This document shows positions 1 to 8,900 of a stretch of 64,000 nucleotides of DNA, one piece after another. Source of the DNA: Marixanthomonas spongiae (lineage in GTDB: Bacteria; Bacteroidota; Bacteroidia; Flavobacteriales; Flavobacteriaceae); the NCBI RefSeq assembly GCF_003095375.1, contig NZ_QEHR01000009.1, forward strand, positions 1 through 64,000, given 5' to 3'. The translations under genes were made by a program, and so were the position numbers. Under the pieces are notes generated by a model. It was given only the letters and a program-made list of their open reading frames with translations. It made no database searches and was not told the origin of the DNA. Position 1 is the stretch's first letter. Each line of letters opens with the position of its first letter.

Positions 1-2
1 GT

Positions 3-327
<325 letters not shown>

Positions 328-392
328 TGGGTTCAGAGCATCCCGATTTTACATCGGGAGGGTCAGGGGTTCGAATCCCTTCGCGCCCACCA
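328..392 (+). pseudogene. tRNA 3' fragment (D-arm half to CCA)
   Basis: The sequence contains the second half of a D-arm (GGTTCAGAGC), an anticodon stem-loop, a T-arm with GGTTCGAATC, and an acceptor 3' strand ending in CCA at 390-392. The 5' acceptor strand and first half of the D-arm are absent, so no cloverleaf can form. The anticodon stem pairs cccga with tcggg around loop ttttaca, which would put TTA in the anticodon position. It begins one base after the stop of the truncated GIY-YIG gene. It could be an old integration scar or part of the nuclease-associated unit. Confidence 0.7.
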
Positions 393-410
393 AAGGCCGA
401 CAGGTCCACA

Positions 411-445
411 AAACCCGATGGAAATTTTCATCGGGTTTTTTCTTT
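411..445 (+). terminator. Rho-independent terminator
   Basis: An inverted repeat aacccgatg / catcgggtt with a short A/T-rich loop is followed by a T-rich run (ttttttctttt). It sits about 20 bases downstream of the tRNA fragment and probably ended its transcript. Confidence 0.75.
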
Positions 446-484
446 TCTCAAAAAAATTGGCGGAAAGAAAGGCTGCTTAGCGTA

Positions 485-518
485 GCCCTTACGGTGTGTG
501 AGTTAAGGGCGGCTTTTT
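485..518 (+). terminator. possible hairpin/terminator-like sequence
   Basis: The short inverted repeat gccctta / taagggc is followed by ggcttttttagg. It resembles a terminator but no intact gene lies upstream on this strand, so it is probably a leftover from deleted genes. Confidence 0.3.
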
Positions 519-525
519 TAGGAAT

Positions 526-679
526 GTCAACGTGATCTATACGGTGATCCCAATTGGAAATGTCGCGACTAAAGACCGAAATCGATAAAATTGACCACGA
601 TGTGTTTATCATCATGGCTTCGGTAAAAGATGCAAAAGGAGGAATGATTAAGAAAAAACCACTTAAAAAAATAAAATAA
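526..679 (+). pseudogene. C-terminal remnant of a YitT/DUF2179 membrane protein gene
   Basis: In the frame ending at TAA 677-679 the sequence reads LEMSRLKTEIDKIDHDVFI followed by VKDAKGGMIKKKP. This is the typical C-terminal DUF2179 domain of YitT-family membrane proteins. The preceding strand (VNVIYTVI) lies in a different frame, so one base has been gained or lost near 547-551. The remainder of the gene, about 230 residues of transmembrane region, is absent. Clearly a decayed fragment. Confidence 0.75.
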
Positions 680-703
680 GTGGTAGTTTTGCAAGAATGA
701 AAG

Positions 704-735
704 GGGGCATTAACTCAGTTGCCTACCCGACGAAA
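704..735 (+). pseudogene. tRNA 5' fragment
   Basis: GGGGCAT followed by TAACTCAGTTG looks like a tRNA 5' acceptor strand and first half of a D-arm; the sequence then degenerates. Its acceptor GGGGCAT is exactly complementary to ATGCCCC at 880-886, the 3' acceptor of the degenerate tRNA copy downstream. The two may be ends of related array members. Confidence 0.5.
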
Positions 736-741
736 AATTTA

Positions 742-816
742 GGAGTGTTAGCTCAGTTGGTTCAGAGCACCACCTTGACAGGGTGGGGGTCATTGGTTCG
801 AATCCAATACACTTCA
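742..816 (+). tRNA. tRNA-Val(GAC)
   Basis: A complete 75-nt cloverleaf can be drawn. The acceptor GGAGTGT / ACACTTC has one G-U pair. The D-stem is GCTC/GAGC, the anticodon stem CCACC/GGTGG encloses loop TTGACAG (anticodon GAC), the variable loop has 5 nt, and the T-stem is ATTGG/CCAAT with TTCGAAT. CCA is not encoded (CTA follows), so it would be added after transcription. It lies between decayed tRNA pieces, so it may be the last working copy of an array or an early-decay copy. Confidence 0.8.
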
Positions 817-820
817 CTAT

Positions 821-887
821 TGCAGGCGGGGTTCAGGGTGTGACGTCGACAACGTGGAGGTCACTGGTTCGAATCCATTATGCCCCA
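821..887 (+). pseudogene. degenerate tRNA-Val copy
   Basis: The 3' half is tRNA-like: an anticodon region with a GAC-containing loop, TCACTGGTTCGAATCC as T-arm, and acceptor ATGCCCC plus A. The 5' half is damaged (GCAGGCGGGGTTCAGGGTG in place of acceptor and D-arm), the anticodon stem has mismatches, and the T-stem no longer pairs fully. It follows the intact tRNA-Val closely and is best read as a decayed tandem copy. Confidence 0.6.
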
Positions 888-896
888 CTTAAAAAC

Positions 897-933
897 AAAG
901 GTTTCAATGATTCATTTTATTGAAACCTTTTCT
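897..933. terminator. bidirectional terminator
   Basis: The stem AAAGGTTTCAAT / ATTGAAACCTTT has T-rich sequence on both sides. It ends the tRNA region on the plus strand and murF on the minus strand; the murF stop codon is a few bases away. Confidence 0.8.
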
Positions 934-936
934 GTT

Positions 937-2199
937 TTAAAGCAAATTTAAAACGCGTTCCAATGCCATTCCTCTTGAACCTTTTATTAAAAAGAAACAA
1001 TTTTTAAAATCTTTGGCTTTAAACTGCTTTTTAAAGTCGTCAAAACTTTCAAACGTTTTAATATGGGAGGCTTTTGTTTTTGTTTTGTTGAAGTTACTGC
1101 CCACCAAATAAGCTTTCCCGAAAGGGTTTTGTTCTAAAAAATCAACGATATGTTGGTGTTCTTTTTCGGCTTCACTGCCCATTTCAAACATATCGCCAAG
1201 GATTAAGATTTTTCGGTTTCCTTCGGCTTGCTTAAAATTTTCAAGGGCGGCCATCATACTGGTCGGGTTGGCGTTATAAGCATCCAACAATATTTTGTGG
1301 CCTGCTTTTTCCAAGCGTTGAGAGCGGTTGTTCTGCGGGATATACCCTTCAATGGCTGTTTTTATTTGTTCTTCTGGAACATTAAAATAATCCCCAATGG
1401 CGATGGCTGCCGCAATATTGTTGAAATTATACAGGCCCACGAGCTTGCTTTGTATTTCGGTGTTTTTAAATTTCACTTTCACTTCGTTTGAAGCATCCAT
1501 AAGTTGAATGATTGTTTCATTAAAAACCACCCGATTCATCGTTTTGGTCAGTTCCAATTGTTTGGTTTCTGCTCCGTTTACAAAAACAGTCTTGTCGTGG
1601 TCTTTTAGATGGGTGTACAATTCAGATTTCCCTTTTACAACGCCTTCCAAACTTCCGAAGCCTTCTAGGTGTGCTTTTCCAAAGTTAGTAATGTAGCCGT
1701 AATCCGGTTGGGCAATCTGGCAAAGGTTTTCTATCTCGTGTAAATGATTGGCGCCCATTTCAACAATGCCCATTTCAGTTTCCGAAGTCATTGACAATAG
1801 GGTAAGCGGCACGCCAATATGGTTGTTTAAATTTCCTTGGGTTGCAATGGTTTTATATTTTTTTGAAAGAACTGCGTTGATCAGCTCTTTGGTAGTGGTT
1901 TTGCCGTTGCTTCCGGTTAAGGAAAGTATGGGCAACTTGAGGTGTTTTCTGTGGAAAGCGGCCAATTCCTGCAGGGCGGTCAAGGTGTCCTTAACCAAAA
2001 TGGTTTTCTCGTTTTTAAATGCTTCGTCATCTATAACCACTCTATATGCTCCTTTTTTTACAGCTTCGTCGGCAAATGTATTCCCATTGAAGTTAGCGCC
2101 TTTTAAGGCAATAAAAAAGCAGTTTTCAACGATGTTCCGGGTATCGGTGCAAATACCGCTACCGGCTAAAAATTCTTGGTGGAGCTGTTTTGTGGTCAT
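937..2199 (-). CDS. murF: UDP-N-acetylmuramoyl-tripeptide--D-alanyl-D-alanine ligase MurF
   Basis: MurF adds D-Ala-D-Ala to UDP-MurNAc-tripeptide with ATP, the last cytoplasmic step of peptidoglycan precursor synthesis. The 420-aa product has the Mur-ligase order: an N-terminal substrate domain, the ATP-binding loop LTGSNGKTTT (residues 94-103), the central ligase domain with EMGANHLHEI, and a C-terminal domain with DAYNANPTSM and LGDMFEMG. Its length is slightly below the usual 430-450. It follows the proximal gldJ copy on the same strand after 61 bases and probably shares its transcript. Confidence 0.95.
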   Translation of the reverse strand: MTTKQLHQEFLAGSGICTDTRNIVENCFFIALKGANFNGNTFADEAVKKGAYRVVIDDEAFKNEKTILVKDTLTALQELAAFHRKHLKLPILSLTGSNGKTTTKELINAVLSKKYKTIATQGNLNNHIGVPLTLLSMTSETEMGIVEMGANHLHEIENLCQIAQPDYGYITNFGKAHLEGFGSLEGVVKGKSELYTHLKDHDKTVFVNGAETKQLELTKTMNRVVFNETIIQLMDASNEVKVKFKNTEIQSKLVGLYNFNNIAAAIAIGDYFNVPEEQIKTAIEGYIPQNNRSQRLEKAGHKILLDAYNANPTSMMAALENFKQAEGNRKILILGDMFEMGSEAEKEHQHIVDFLEQNPFGKAYLVGSNFNKTKTKASHIKTFESFDDFKKQFKAKDFKNCFFLIKGSRGMALERVLNLL

Positions 2200-2260
2200 A
2201 GCATAAAAATACAGAAAAGCTTTTTACGAGAAAGCCTGCCAGTTGTTCTTTTATAAAAGT

Positions 2261-3919
2261 TTAATGGGTGGCCCGTTTGTTTTTCTTTTTGCTTTTAGCC
2301 CCCACGCGCGACATTGCGCACCTAAACCCAATATAATTGGTGGCCATATATTGTGGCAAGTACCTGCGCTGTGCAGGGTCCAACCAATATTCCCGGTCTT
2401 TCCAAGACCCTCCTTTATACACTCGGGTTTCATTGCTTATTAGGGTGTTTCTTGTCGAAGACCGGTCGTATTGTGGTGTTATGGAACCATTTTCTGCAAC
2501 TACCAATTTGTTAATGGGCGAGTTGTACATTCTTCTTTTGTTGTTTTCAGAAACAGCATTTGAAAAGGTGGGGTTATACCGTAACGAAAGCCGGTCGCCA
2601 TCCCTGTAATTTCTGTTGTCGCTTTTCGAAAAATTGATGCGCATAAAGGTTTCCCTTTTGCCTATAGGTTCTTCTTTGAGTTCGCCCGGATATTTTCTGG
2701 CTACGACCTTGCCGTTGGGAAGGGTGTCGTAAACCATGGTTTCTGGAGTGATTATCTGGACATTGCCACCGTCATCCAAAGCGGGTTTCATATAGACATT
2801 TCCGCGGAAATAGTTAAAATCATTGTACTCGTCGTCGATGATGGGGCGATAAACATCGGCCACCCATTCGGCTACATTCCCGGCCATATCGTACAGGCCA
2901 AAATCGTTTGCCTCGTACGATTTTACTTGAGCCGTAACTCCAGCACCGTCATCGCTCCATCCTGCAATACCGCTGTAATCGCCTGCACCTTGTTTGAAAT
3001 TGGCCAATTGATCGCCTCGATTTTTACGTTTTTGCGAACGGGTGTAAGGGCCGTTCCAAGGATATTTTTTACGGCCTCTATAGGTGTTTTTATATCTAAT
3101 TCCCACAAGTCCGAGTGCGGCGTATTCCCATTCTGCTTCGGTGGGTAAGCGGTAGGCGGGGAGCAAAATGCCGTCTTTTCGTCTCACAAATATTTGGGTG
3201 CTGTCTCCTCGCTCTATAAGCCGTTGAGAGCGGTTGCTCCCTCTTGTTATGCTGTCGTTCCCCCCATAGGTAAGTGTGGGGGCTTTTAAATAGGTTTCGG
3301 TGTTGAAAACCGAACGTGCCGTACTTTGGTACCGGGCATTTTTTTGAATAAAACCTTCTTCTTCCAATATGAGTTCATTGACTCTATCGGTACGCCATTT
3401 TGAAAATTCGACCGCTTGGACCCAGCTGACGCCCACCACTGGATATTCGGCAAAGGCCGGATGCCTAAAGTATTGATCGACCATGGTTTCGTTGTACCCT
3501 AACCTGGACTTCCAGACCAAGGTATCGGGCAAGGCCCCTTCATAAATCTTCCTGAAATTTTCTTGGGTGGGGGGAAACACTTTTTTAAGCCAATCGATGT
3601 ATTCGAGGTACATTAAGTTGGTGACTTCGGTTTCGTCCATATAGAACGATTGTACGTGTTGTTGTGTGGGAACGTTGTTCCAATCGCCCATAGGGTCGTC
3701 TTGTACCCGTCCCATGGTAAAAGTGCCCCCTTCTATAAACACTAGGCCAGGGCCGGTTTCCTGTTCTTTTGCTTTTATTTTTTTTGAACCGCCTTGCCTT
3801 CCAAATGCAGGCCATCCCGTGGCACGAGAGCTTTTGTCATAATTCCTGTTATTGCTGCAGTTTGTGCACAGCATGATTGACAACAGCGCCAAAAGGACTT
3901 TTTGCAGGATTTTTGCCAT
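2261..3919 (-). CDS. gldJ: GldJ-type gliding motility lipoprotein, downstream copy
   Basis: This 552-aa lipoprotein has a signal peptide with lipobox ending at Cys21 (LCTNC). It is built on a formylglycine-generating-enzyme-like (SUMF1) fold: GGTFTMG near residue 65, GVSWVQAVEFSKW, RLPTEAEWEYA, and near the C-terminus KGGSWKDREYW and GFRCAMSRVG. GldJ is an envelope lipoprotein required for gliding and type IX secretion. The gene lies downstream of a second, very similar gldJ-like gene. A terminator separates the two, so this copy probably has its own promoter. It precedes murF. Which copy is the orthologue of characterised GldJ cannot be settled here. Confidence 0.85.
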   Translation of the reverse strand: MAKILQKVLLALLSIMLCTNCSNNRNYDKSSRATGWPAFGRQGGSKKIKAKEQETGPGLVFIEGGTFTMGRVQDDPMGDWNNVPTQQHVQSFYMDETEVTNLMYLEYIDWLKKVFPPTQENFRKIYEGALPDTLVWKSRLGYNETMVDQYFRHPAFAEYPVVGVSWVQAVEFSKWRTDRVNELILEEEGFIQKNARYQSTARSVFNTETYLKAPTLTYGGNDSITRGSNRSQRLIERGDSTQIFVRRKDGILLPAYRLPTEAEWEYAALGLVGIRYKNTYRGRKKYPWNGPYTRSQKRKNRGDQLANFKQGAGDYSGIAGWSDDGAGVTAQVKSYEANDFGLYDMAGNVAEWVADVYRPIIDDEYNDFNYFRGNVYMKPALDDGGNVQIITPETMVYDTLPNGKVVARKYPGELKEEPIGKRETFMRINFSKSDNRNYRDGDRLSLRYNPTFSNAVSENNKRRMYNSPINKLVVAENGSITPQYDRSSTRNTLISNETRVYKGGSWKDREYWLDPAQRRYLPQYMATNYIGFRCAMSRVGAKSKKKNKRATH

Positions 3920-3983
3920 AGGGTTATTTGCTTCTGTTCGCTTAGCAAGTTAAAAAAAAATTGAATGTGCGAAAAAAAGGACT

Positions 3984-4016
3984 AAAAAAAGCCTTGAAGT
4001 AAATCTCCAAGGCTTT
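3984..4016 (-). terminator. terminator of the upstream gldJ copy
   Basis: Read on the minus strand, the stem AAAGCCTTG / CAAGGCTTT is followed by a run of T residues. It lies 25 bases after the stop of the upstream gldJ-like gene, so the tandem copies appear to be separate transcription units. Confidence 0.8.
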
Positions 4017-4040
4017 AATGTATTCAAATATTAACTAATT

Positions 4041-5717
4041 TTAGTTTCTGGGGCGTTTCCCTTTTTTCGATTTGGAGCCTACGCGCGACATGGCACATCT
4101 AAACCCAATGTAATCGGTTGCCATATCTTGAGGGAAATAACGCCGTTGGGCAGGGTCTAACCAATAATCGCGATCTCTCCAAGAGCCACCTTTATAAACC
4201 CTAACTTCATTGTCAATTAAAGTGGTGCGCCTGTTGGACTGATCGTACTGGATTTCCATTTGGCCCGTGCTATCGGTAAATATTTTGCTTTTTGGGGAGT
4301 TGTACATGCGCTCTTCATTGGCGTCATCAGTGTTGTACTCATCGGCAAACGATTGGTACCTCCGGGAAGAACGTTTATCGCCATCCCTGAAATCGCGGTT
4401 GTCGCTTTTAGAGAAATTGGTGCGTTGGTAGGTTTCTTCTTCGCCCACGGGCACCTGTAAAATTTCGCCAGGCAGGTTTCTGGCAACGATCCTGCCGTTG
4501 CTCAAGGTGTCATAGACAATGGAATCTGCAGTGACCAATTTCACTTTTCCATCTTCAGTTATCGCGTTTTTGGTATAGACATTTCCGCGGTAATAATTAA
4601 AGTCGTTAAATTCATCGTCAACAATCGGGCGATAGACATCGGCCACCCATTCGGCTACGTTGCCGGCCATATCGTATAATCCGAAGTCGTTCGCTTCGTA
4701 GGATTTTACTTCGGCAGTAATGTCGGCTCCGTCGTCGCTCCAGCCTGCAATACCTCCGTAATCGCCATCGCCTTGTTTAAAGTTGGCCAATTGGTCGCCA
4801 CGGCTTCTTCGTTTATTGGAGCGGGTGTATTGCCCATCCCATGGATATTTCTTTCTTCCTCTGTAAACGTTGTAGTTTCTAAGTCCTACCAAACCTAAAG
4901 CGGCATATTCCCATTCGGCTTCGGTGGGCAAACGGTAGCTAGGTAGCAATAGGCCGTCTTTTCGCTGTACATATAAGTTGGTGCTGTCCTCGCTTCGGTC
5001 TGTAATACGTTCAGAAGTCCTTCCACCCCTAGTGATGGAATCTTTTCCGCCATAGGTTTGTGTCGGGGCATTAAGGTAGGTTTGAGTACTAAAAGTTTCC
5101 CCTGGTTCCACATCGTATCGTGCGCCGCGGGCCGTATAGCCTTCTTCTTCCAAAATCAATTCGTTAACACGGTCGGTACGCCAGTTACTGAATTCCACAG
5201 CTTGAATCCAACTTACACCCACTACCGGGTAGTTTGCGTACGCAGGATGACGCAGGTAGTTGTTGGTCATCACTTCGTTGTACCCTAAACGGTTTCTCCA
5301 CACCAAGGTGTCTGGCAAAGCGCCTTGGTATATTTGGCGGTAGTTTTCTTGTGAAGGCGGGAACACGCTCTTCAACCAATCTAAATACTCTAAGTACATT
5401 AGGTTGGTCACTTCGGTTTCGTCCATGTAAAAAGACTGCACGTGTTGTTGTGTAGGTGTGTTGTTCCAATCGTGCATGGGGTCATCCTGTACTTTTCCCA
5501 TAGTAAAAGTACCGCCTTCAATAAAGATGAGGCCTGGTCCAGTTTCTTGTTCTTTGGCTTTGGGGTTGTATTTAAATCCGCCTTCTCTGGCGTTCATTTT
5601 CCAACCGGTTGCGCGAGAGCTGTCTTTATAGTCCCTGGAGTTGTTACAACTTATAAGTAAACCAGTTGTAACCAATACCATAAATACGCGAAATGCTAAG
5701 GTTTTGTTCATGTTCAT
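4041..5717 (-). CDS. gldJ: GldJ-type gliding motility lipoprotein, upstream copy
   Basis: This 558-aa lipoprotein has a lipobox ending at Cys24 (LLISC) and shares long identical blocks with its neighbour, including KAKEQETGPGL, SFYMDETEVTNLMYLEY, RLPTEAEWEYAALGLVG and NDFGLYDMAGNVAEWVADVY. The fold is FGE/SUMF1-like, as in GldJ of Flavobacterium johnsoniae. Two in-frame ATGs (MNM) are possible starts. It is divergent from porU, matching the conserved link between GldJ and the T9SS outer-membrane genes. The C-terminal basic tail (KKGKRPRN) resembles that of the other copy (KKKNKRATH). The tandem pair looks like a gene duplication with divergence. Confidence 0.88.
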   Translation of the reverse strand: MNMNKTLAFRVFMVLVTTGLLISCNNSRDYKDSSRATGWKMNAREGGFKYNPKAKEQETGPGLIFIEGGTFTMGKVQDDPMHDWNNTPTQQHVQSFYMDETEVTNLMYLEYLDWLKSVFPPSQENYRQIYQGALPDTLVWRNRLGYNEVMTNNYLRHPAYANYPVVGVSWIQAVEFSNWRTDRVNELILEEEGYTARGARYDVEPGETFSTQTYLNAPTQTYGGKDSITRGGRTSERITDRSEDSTNLYVQRKDGLLLPSYRLPTEAEWEYAALGLVGLRNYNVYRGRKKYPWDGQYTRSNKRRSRGDQLANFKQGDGDYGGIAGWSDDGADITAEVKSYEANDFGLYDMAGNVAEWVADVYRPIVDDEFNDFNYYRGNVYTKNAITEDGKVKLVTADSIVYDTLSNGRIVARNLPGEILQVPVGEEETYQRTNFSKSDNRDFRDGDKRSSRRYQSFADEYNTDDANEERMYNSPKSKIFTDSTGQMEIQYDQSNRRTTLIDNEVRVYKGGSWRDRDYWLDPAQRRYFPQDMATDYIGFRCAMSRVGSKSKKGKRPRN

Positions 5718-5909
5718 AGTTGAAGGTATGAATAAATTTGGGTTTGCAATATAATAATTAACGGGAAAATACCAATAATATTTTATTATAATTGATTCGT
5801 TAGTTTTTTGTATTACTGCCTACTAACTTGAATGCAAACGTTATTTTTTTGTGATTATTATTTAAAACGTAAAATCCTGAAAACTTTAAAAAAGAACCCA
5901 TACTAAGTG

Positions 5910-5917
5910 TATATTTG
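5910..5917 (+). promoter_or_regulatory. -7 promoter element of porU
   Basis: TATATTTG fits the Bacteroidota -7 consensus TAnnTTTG. It lies 17 bases before ATG 5935, the same element and the same distance as upstream of porV. No clear -33 TTG is visible. Confidence 0.55.
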
Positions 5918-5934
5918 ATGCGTTATTGATTATG

Positions 5935-8900
5935 ATGAAAAAAACCATACTTCTTATTTCATTTGTTTTATTGCCATTTGTGATATGGGCACAGACCAAG
6001 AACATTACCATTAATTGGGAAGGTGCCTCCAAAACAGCCACTTCTGTTTCGGCCATAAAACAGGCAAGTGCCAACAAGCAGCCGGGCTATGATCCGCTTA
6101 AGCTCAATATCGATGAGGACCATTTGGTTTATCACGATCAATGGAGGGACACTGGGTTTGCTGATGAAAATTCTATTGAAATCTCGAATGTGTCCTACGG
6201 AACCTTGACACGACAAGAACTTCAGAAAATAAATAAAGCATTGGTGCCGGAGGAGCTCACTTATTCCATCCATAGCAGTAAAGCGCGGGACGAGATTTAT
6301 ACTGCGATTTCCCTTTCGCCCGTGGTACGGGTAAATGGCAGGTTGCAAAAAGTGCAGTCGTTCACGGTCTCCTATAAAAAAGACATGCAAAACAAGGGGG
6401 CTTCTTTTAGGATGCCTTTGGCCAATTCGGTATTAGCAGATGGCGATTGGTACAAATTTAAGGTTGAAGAAACTGGCGTACACCGAATCGATAAGTCTTT
6501 TTTGGATAATTTGGGGATGAACACCAGCAATATAAATCCACAAAACCTAAAAATATATGGTCATGGTGGCAAACCATTGCCTTTGTACAATGCATTGAAC
6601 ACGCAGTTTGATCTTCCTGAAACCTCCATAAAAGTGGTCGGGGGTGACGACGGGTCTTTTGACAGTGGCGACTATATTCTTTTTTACGGAACGAGCACCA
6701 AAGGGTACGACCCAGAGAACCAAACCAATTTAAACCCTTACAGCGACGAATCGTATTATTACATCACAGCCGATGGTGGGCCTGGAAAACGGATTCAACA
6801 AATGGTAGAGCCAACAGGCGCGCCCACCACCACGATTACCACCTTTCAAGATTACAAATATCATGAAGTGGATGAATTTTCCCCATCAAAGTTAGGAAGG
6901 CGTTGGTTTGGAAACCGTTTTGATATTGAGAGCGAACAAAGCTATGAATTTACCTTCCCCAATATAGTTTCGGGTTCTACCATGCAAGTGGTGGTAAAGG
7001 CAGGAGCGGTTTCAGAATCGCGCACTTCCATGGCCATTAGTGTCAATGGTGTTAGTTTGGATCCATTGTCTTTTAGGGCTGTTACCGAAGGCACCGTCTT
7101 GATCGTGGATGAACTTAGCGGCAGTAAGGGGGAAGTGCCAGCGGCAGGCGAAACGGTTACTGTGGATCTCGCTTATAACAATGGGGGCAACCCGTCCAGC
7201 GTAGGGTATTTAGATTATGTGAGCGTGGAGGCCATCCGCCAACTTACAGTTGCCGATGGACAGCTTGCTTTTCGGTACAAGCCTGCTTCTAATTTGAGTG
7301 GTATAGGGGAATATCAAGTAGGTAATACTGGGCAAGTAAGTGAAATATGGGATGTTACCGATCCCGGTTTCATTTCGGCAAAACAAAATGAAAACAATGC
7401 TCCGGCTCTTACTTTTAAAGCAGTTATGGGCACAGCGCGCAAATACGTGGCCGTGCATACTGGGGATTATCGCACCCCTGTACAAATAAGTGATCCGCGT
7501 GTATTTAACCAAAACTTAAAAGGCTCGGTTTTTAAAGGGCCATCAGGAGCTTTTCAGGATGTAGATTATTTAATTGTTACCGCTCCGTTTTTACTGCAGC
7601 CTGCTTTACGGTTGGCCAATCTTCACAAAACACAAAGCGGGCTCAACGTGAAAGTGGTTACCACCGATAAGATTTACCAAGAATTCAGTTCCGGGAAACA
7701 AGATATTGGGGCCATCAGGAATTTTGTCCGCTATATTTACAACAATGCATCGTCAGCAGATAACCGTATAAAATACCTCTGTCTTTTTGGGGACACCTCG
7801 GTAGATTATAAAAATAGGTTGTCGGGCAACAACAATATAGTGCCTACTTTTCATACACTTTCCAGTGTCAACGAGTCCAGTTCGTTTATGAGTGATGATT
7901 TCTTCGGAAATATGGACCCAGATGAAGGAACGATAGGTGGAAATACCTTAGACGCTTCAGGCGAAAGACTTATAGATACCGATATGCTGGACATAGCCGT
8001 AGGGAGGGTTCTTGCTGATGAAGTTGGGCTGGCCAATGCCATGGTTGATAAAATCATTGCTTATACTTCAAAAGAATCCTACGGAAATTGGCGGAACAAT
8101 TTCATGTTGATTTCTGATGATGTGGACAAATCTGGAGAGCAAAGACTTGAAATAGAGCTGGATGCTTTGGGAGATGAAATTTCAGCAGAGAAACCCTTTA
8201 TCAACGTAAAAAAAATCCACATCGATGCTTATAAACAAGAAACTTCTTCAGGAGGAAATCGTTATCCAAAGGTAAATGAAGCCATTAAGAACAATATTGA
8301 AGTAGGGGCTTTAGTGGTCAATTATTTTGGTCACGGTGGAGAAGATGGTTTGGCGCACGAATATATTTATACAAAAGGCATGGCCACTTCTTTAAAAAAT
8401 AAGAATAAAACTTCTTGCGTGGTTACCATTACCTGCCAGTTTACCAAATTCGACAATCCCCAACGCGTCACGGCTGGAGAGCTTACTTATTGGAATAAAG
8501 AAGGTGGTGCCATTTCTTTACTTACTACTACCCGTTCTATTGGTTTAACCACTGGAGTGAATTTCAATAAAAAGCTTGCAACACATTTGTTTGGCTATGA
8601 TTTGAACGTACCTAAAACCCCGGCAGAAGCCTTAAGATTGGCCAAGCGGGATTTAGGGGTAGGCACAAGGTTGCGCCGGGTAGTATTTTACATTGGCGAT
8701 CCGGCCATGCATTTGGCGTTTCCAAAGAAAAACGTAAGGCTCACCACTATTAACGGTGTGCCTGTAGGGCAATCGCCAGAAGTTCTTAAGGCTTTGGACA
8801 AAGTGAAAATGACCGGTGAAGTGACCGATGAAAACAGAAACCTTCTTACCAACTACAGCGGCGTACTTTCGGCCAAAGTGTTTGATAAGCGCGTACAGCG

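Noticed and set aside
1228-2206. Plus-strand open frames opposite murF
   Set aside because: They are antisense shadows of a well-supported gene and have no protein features.
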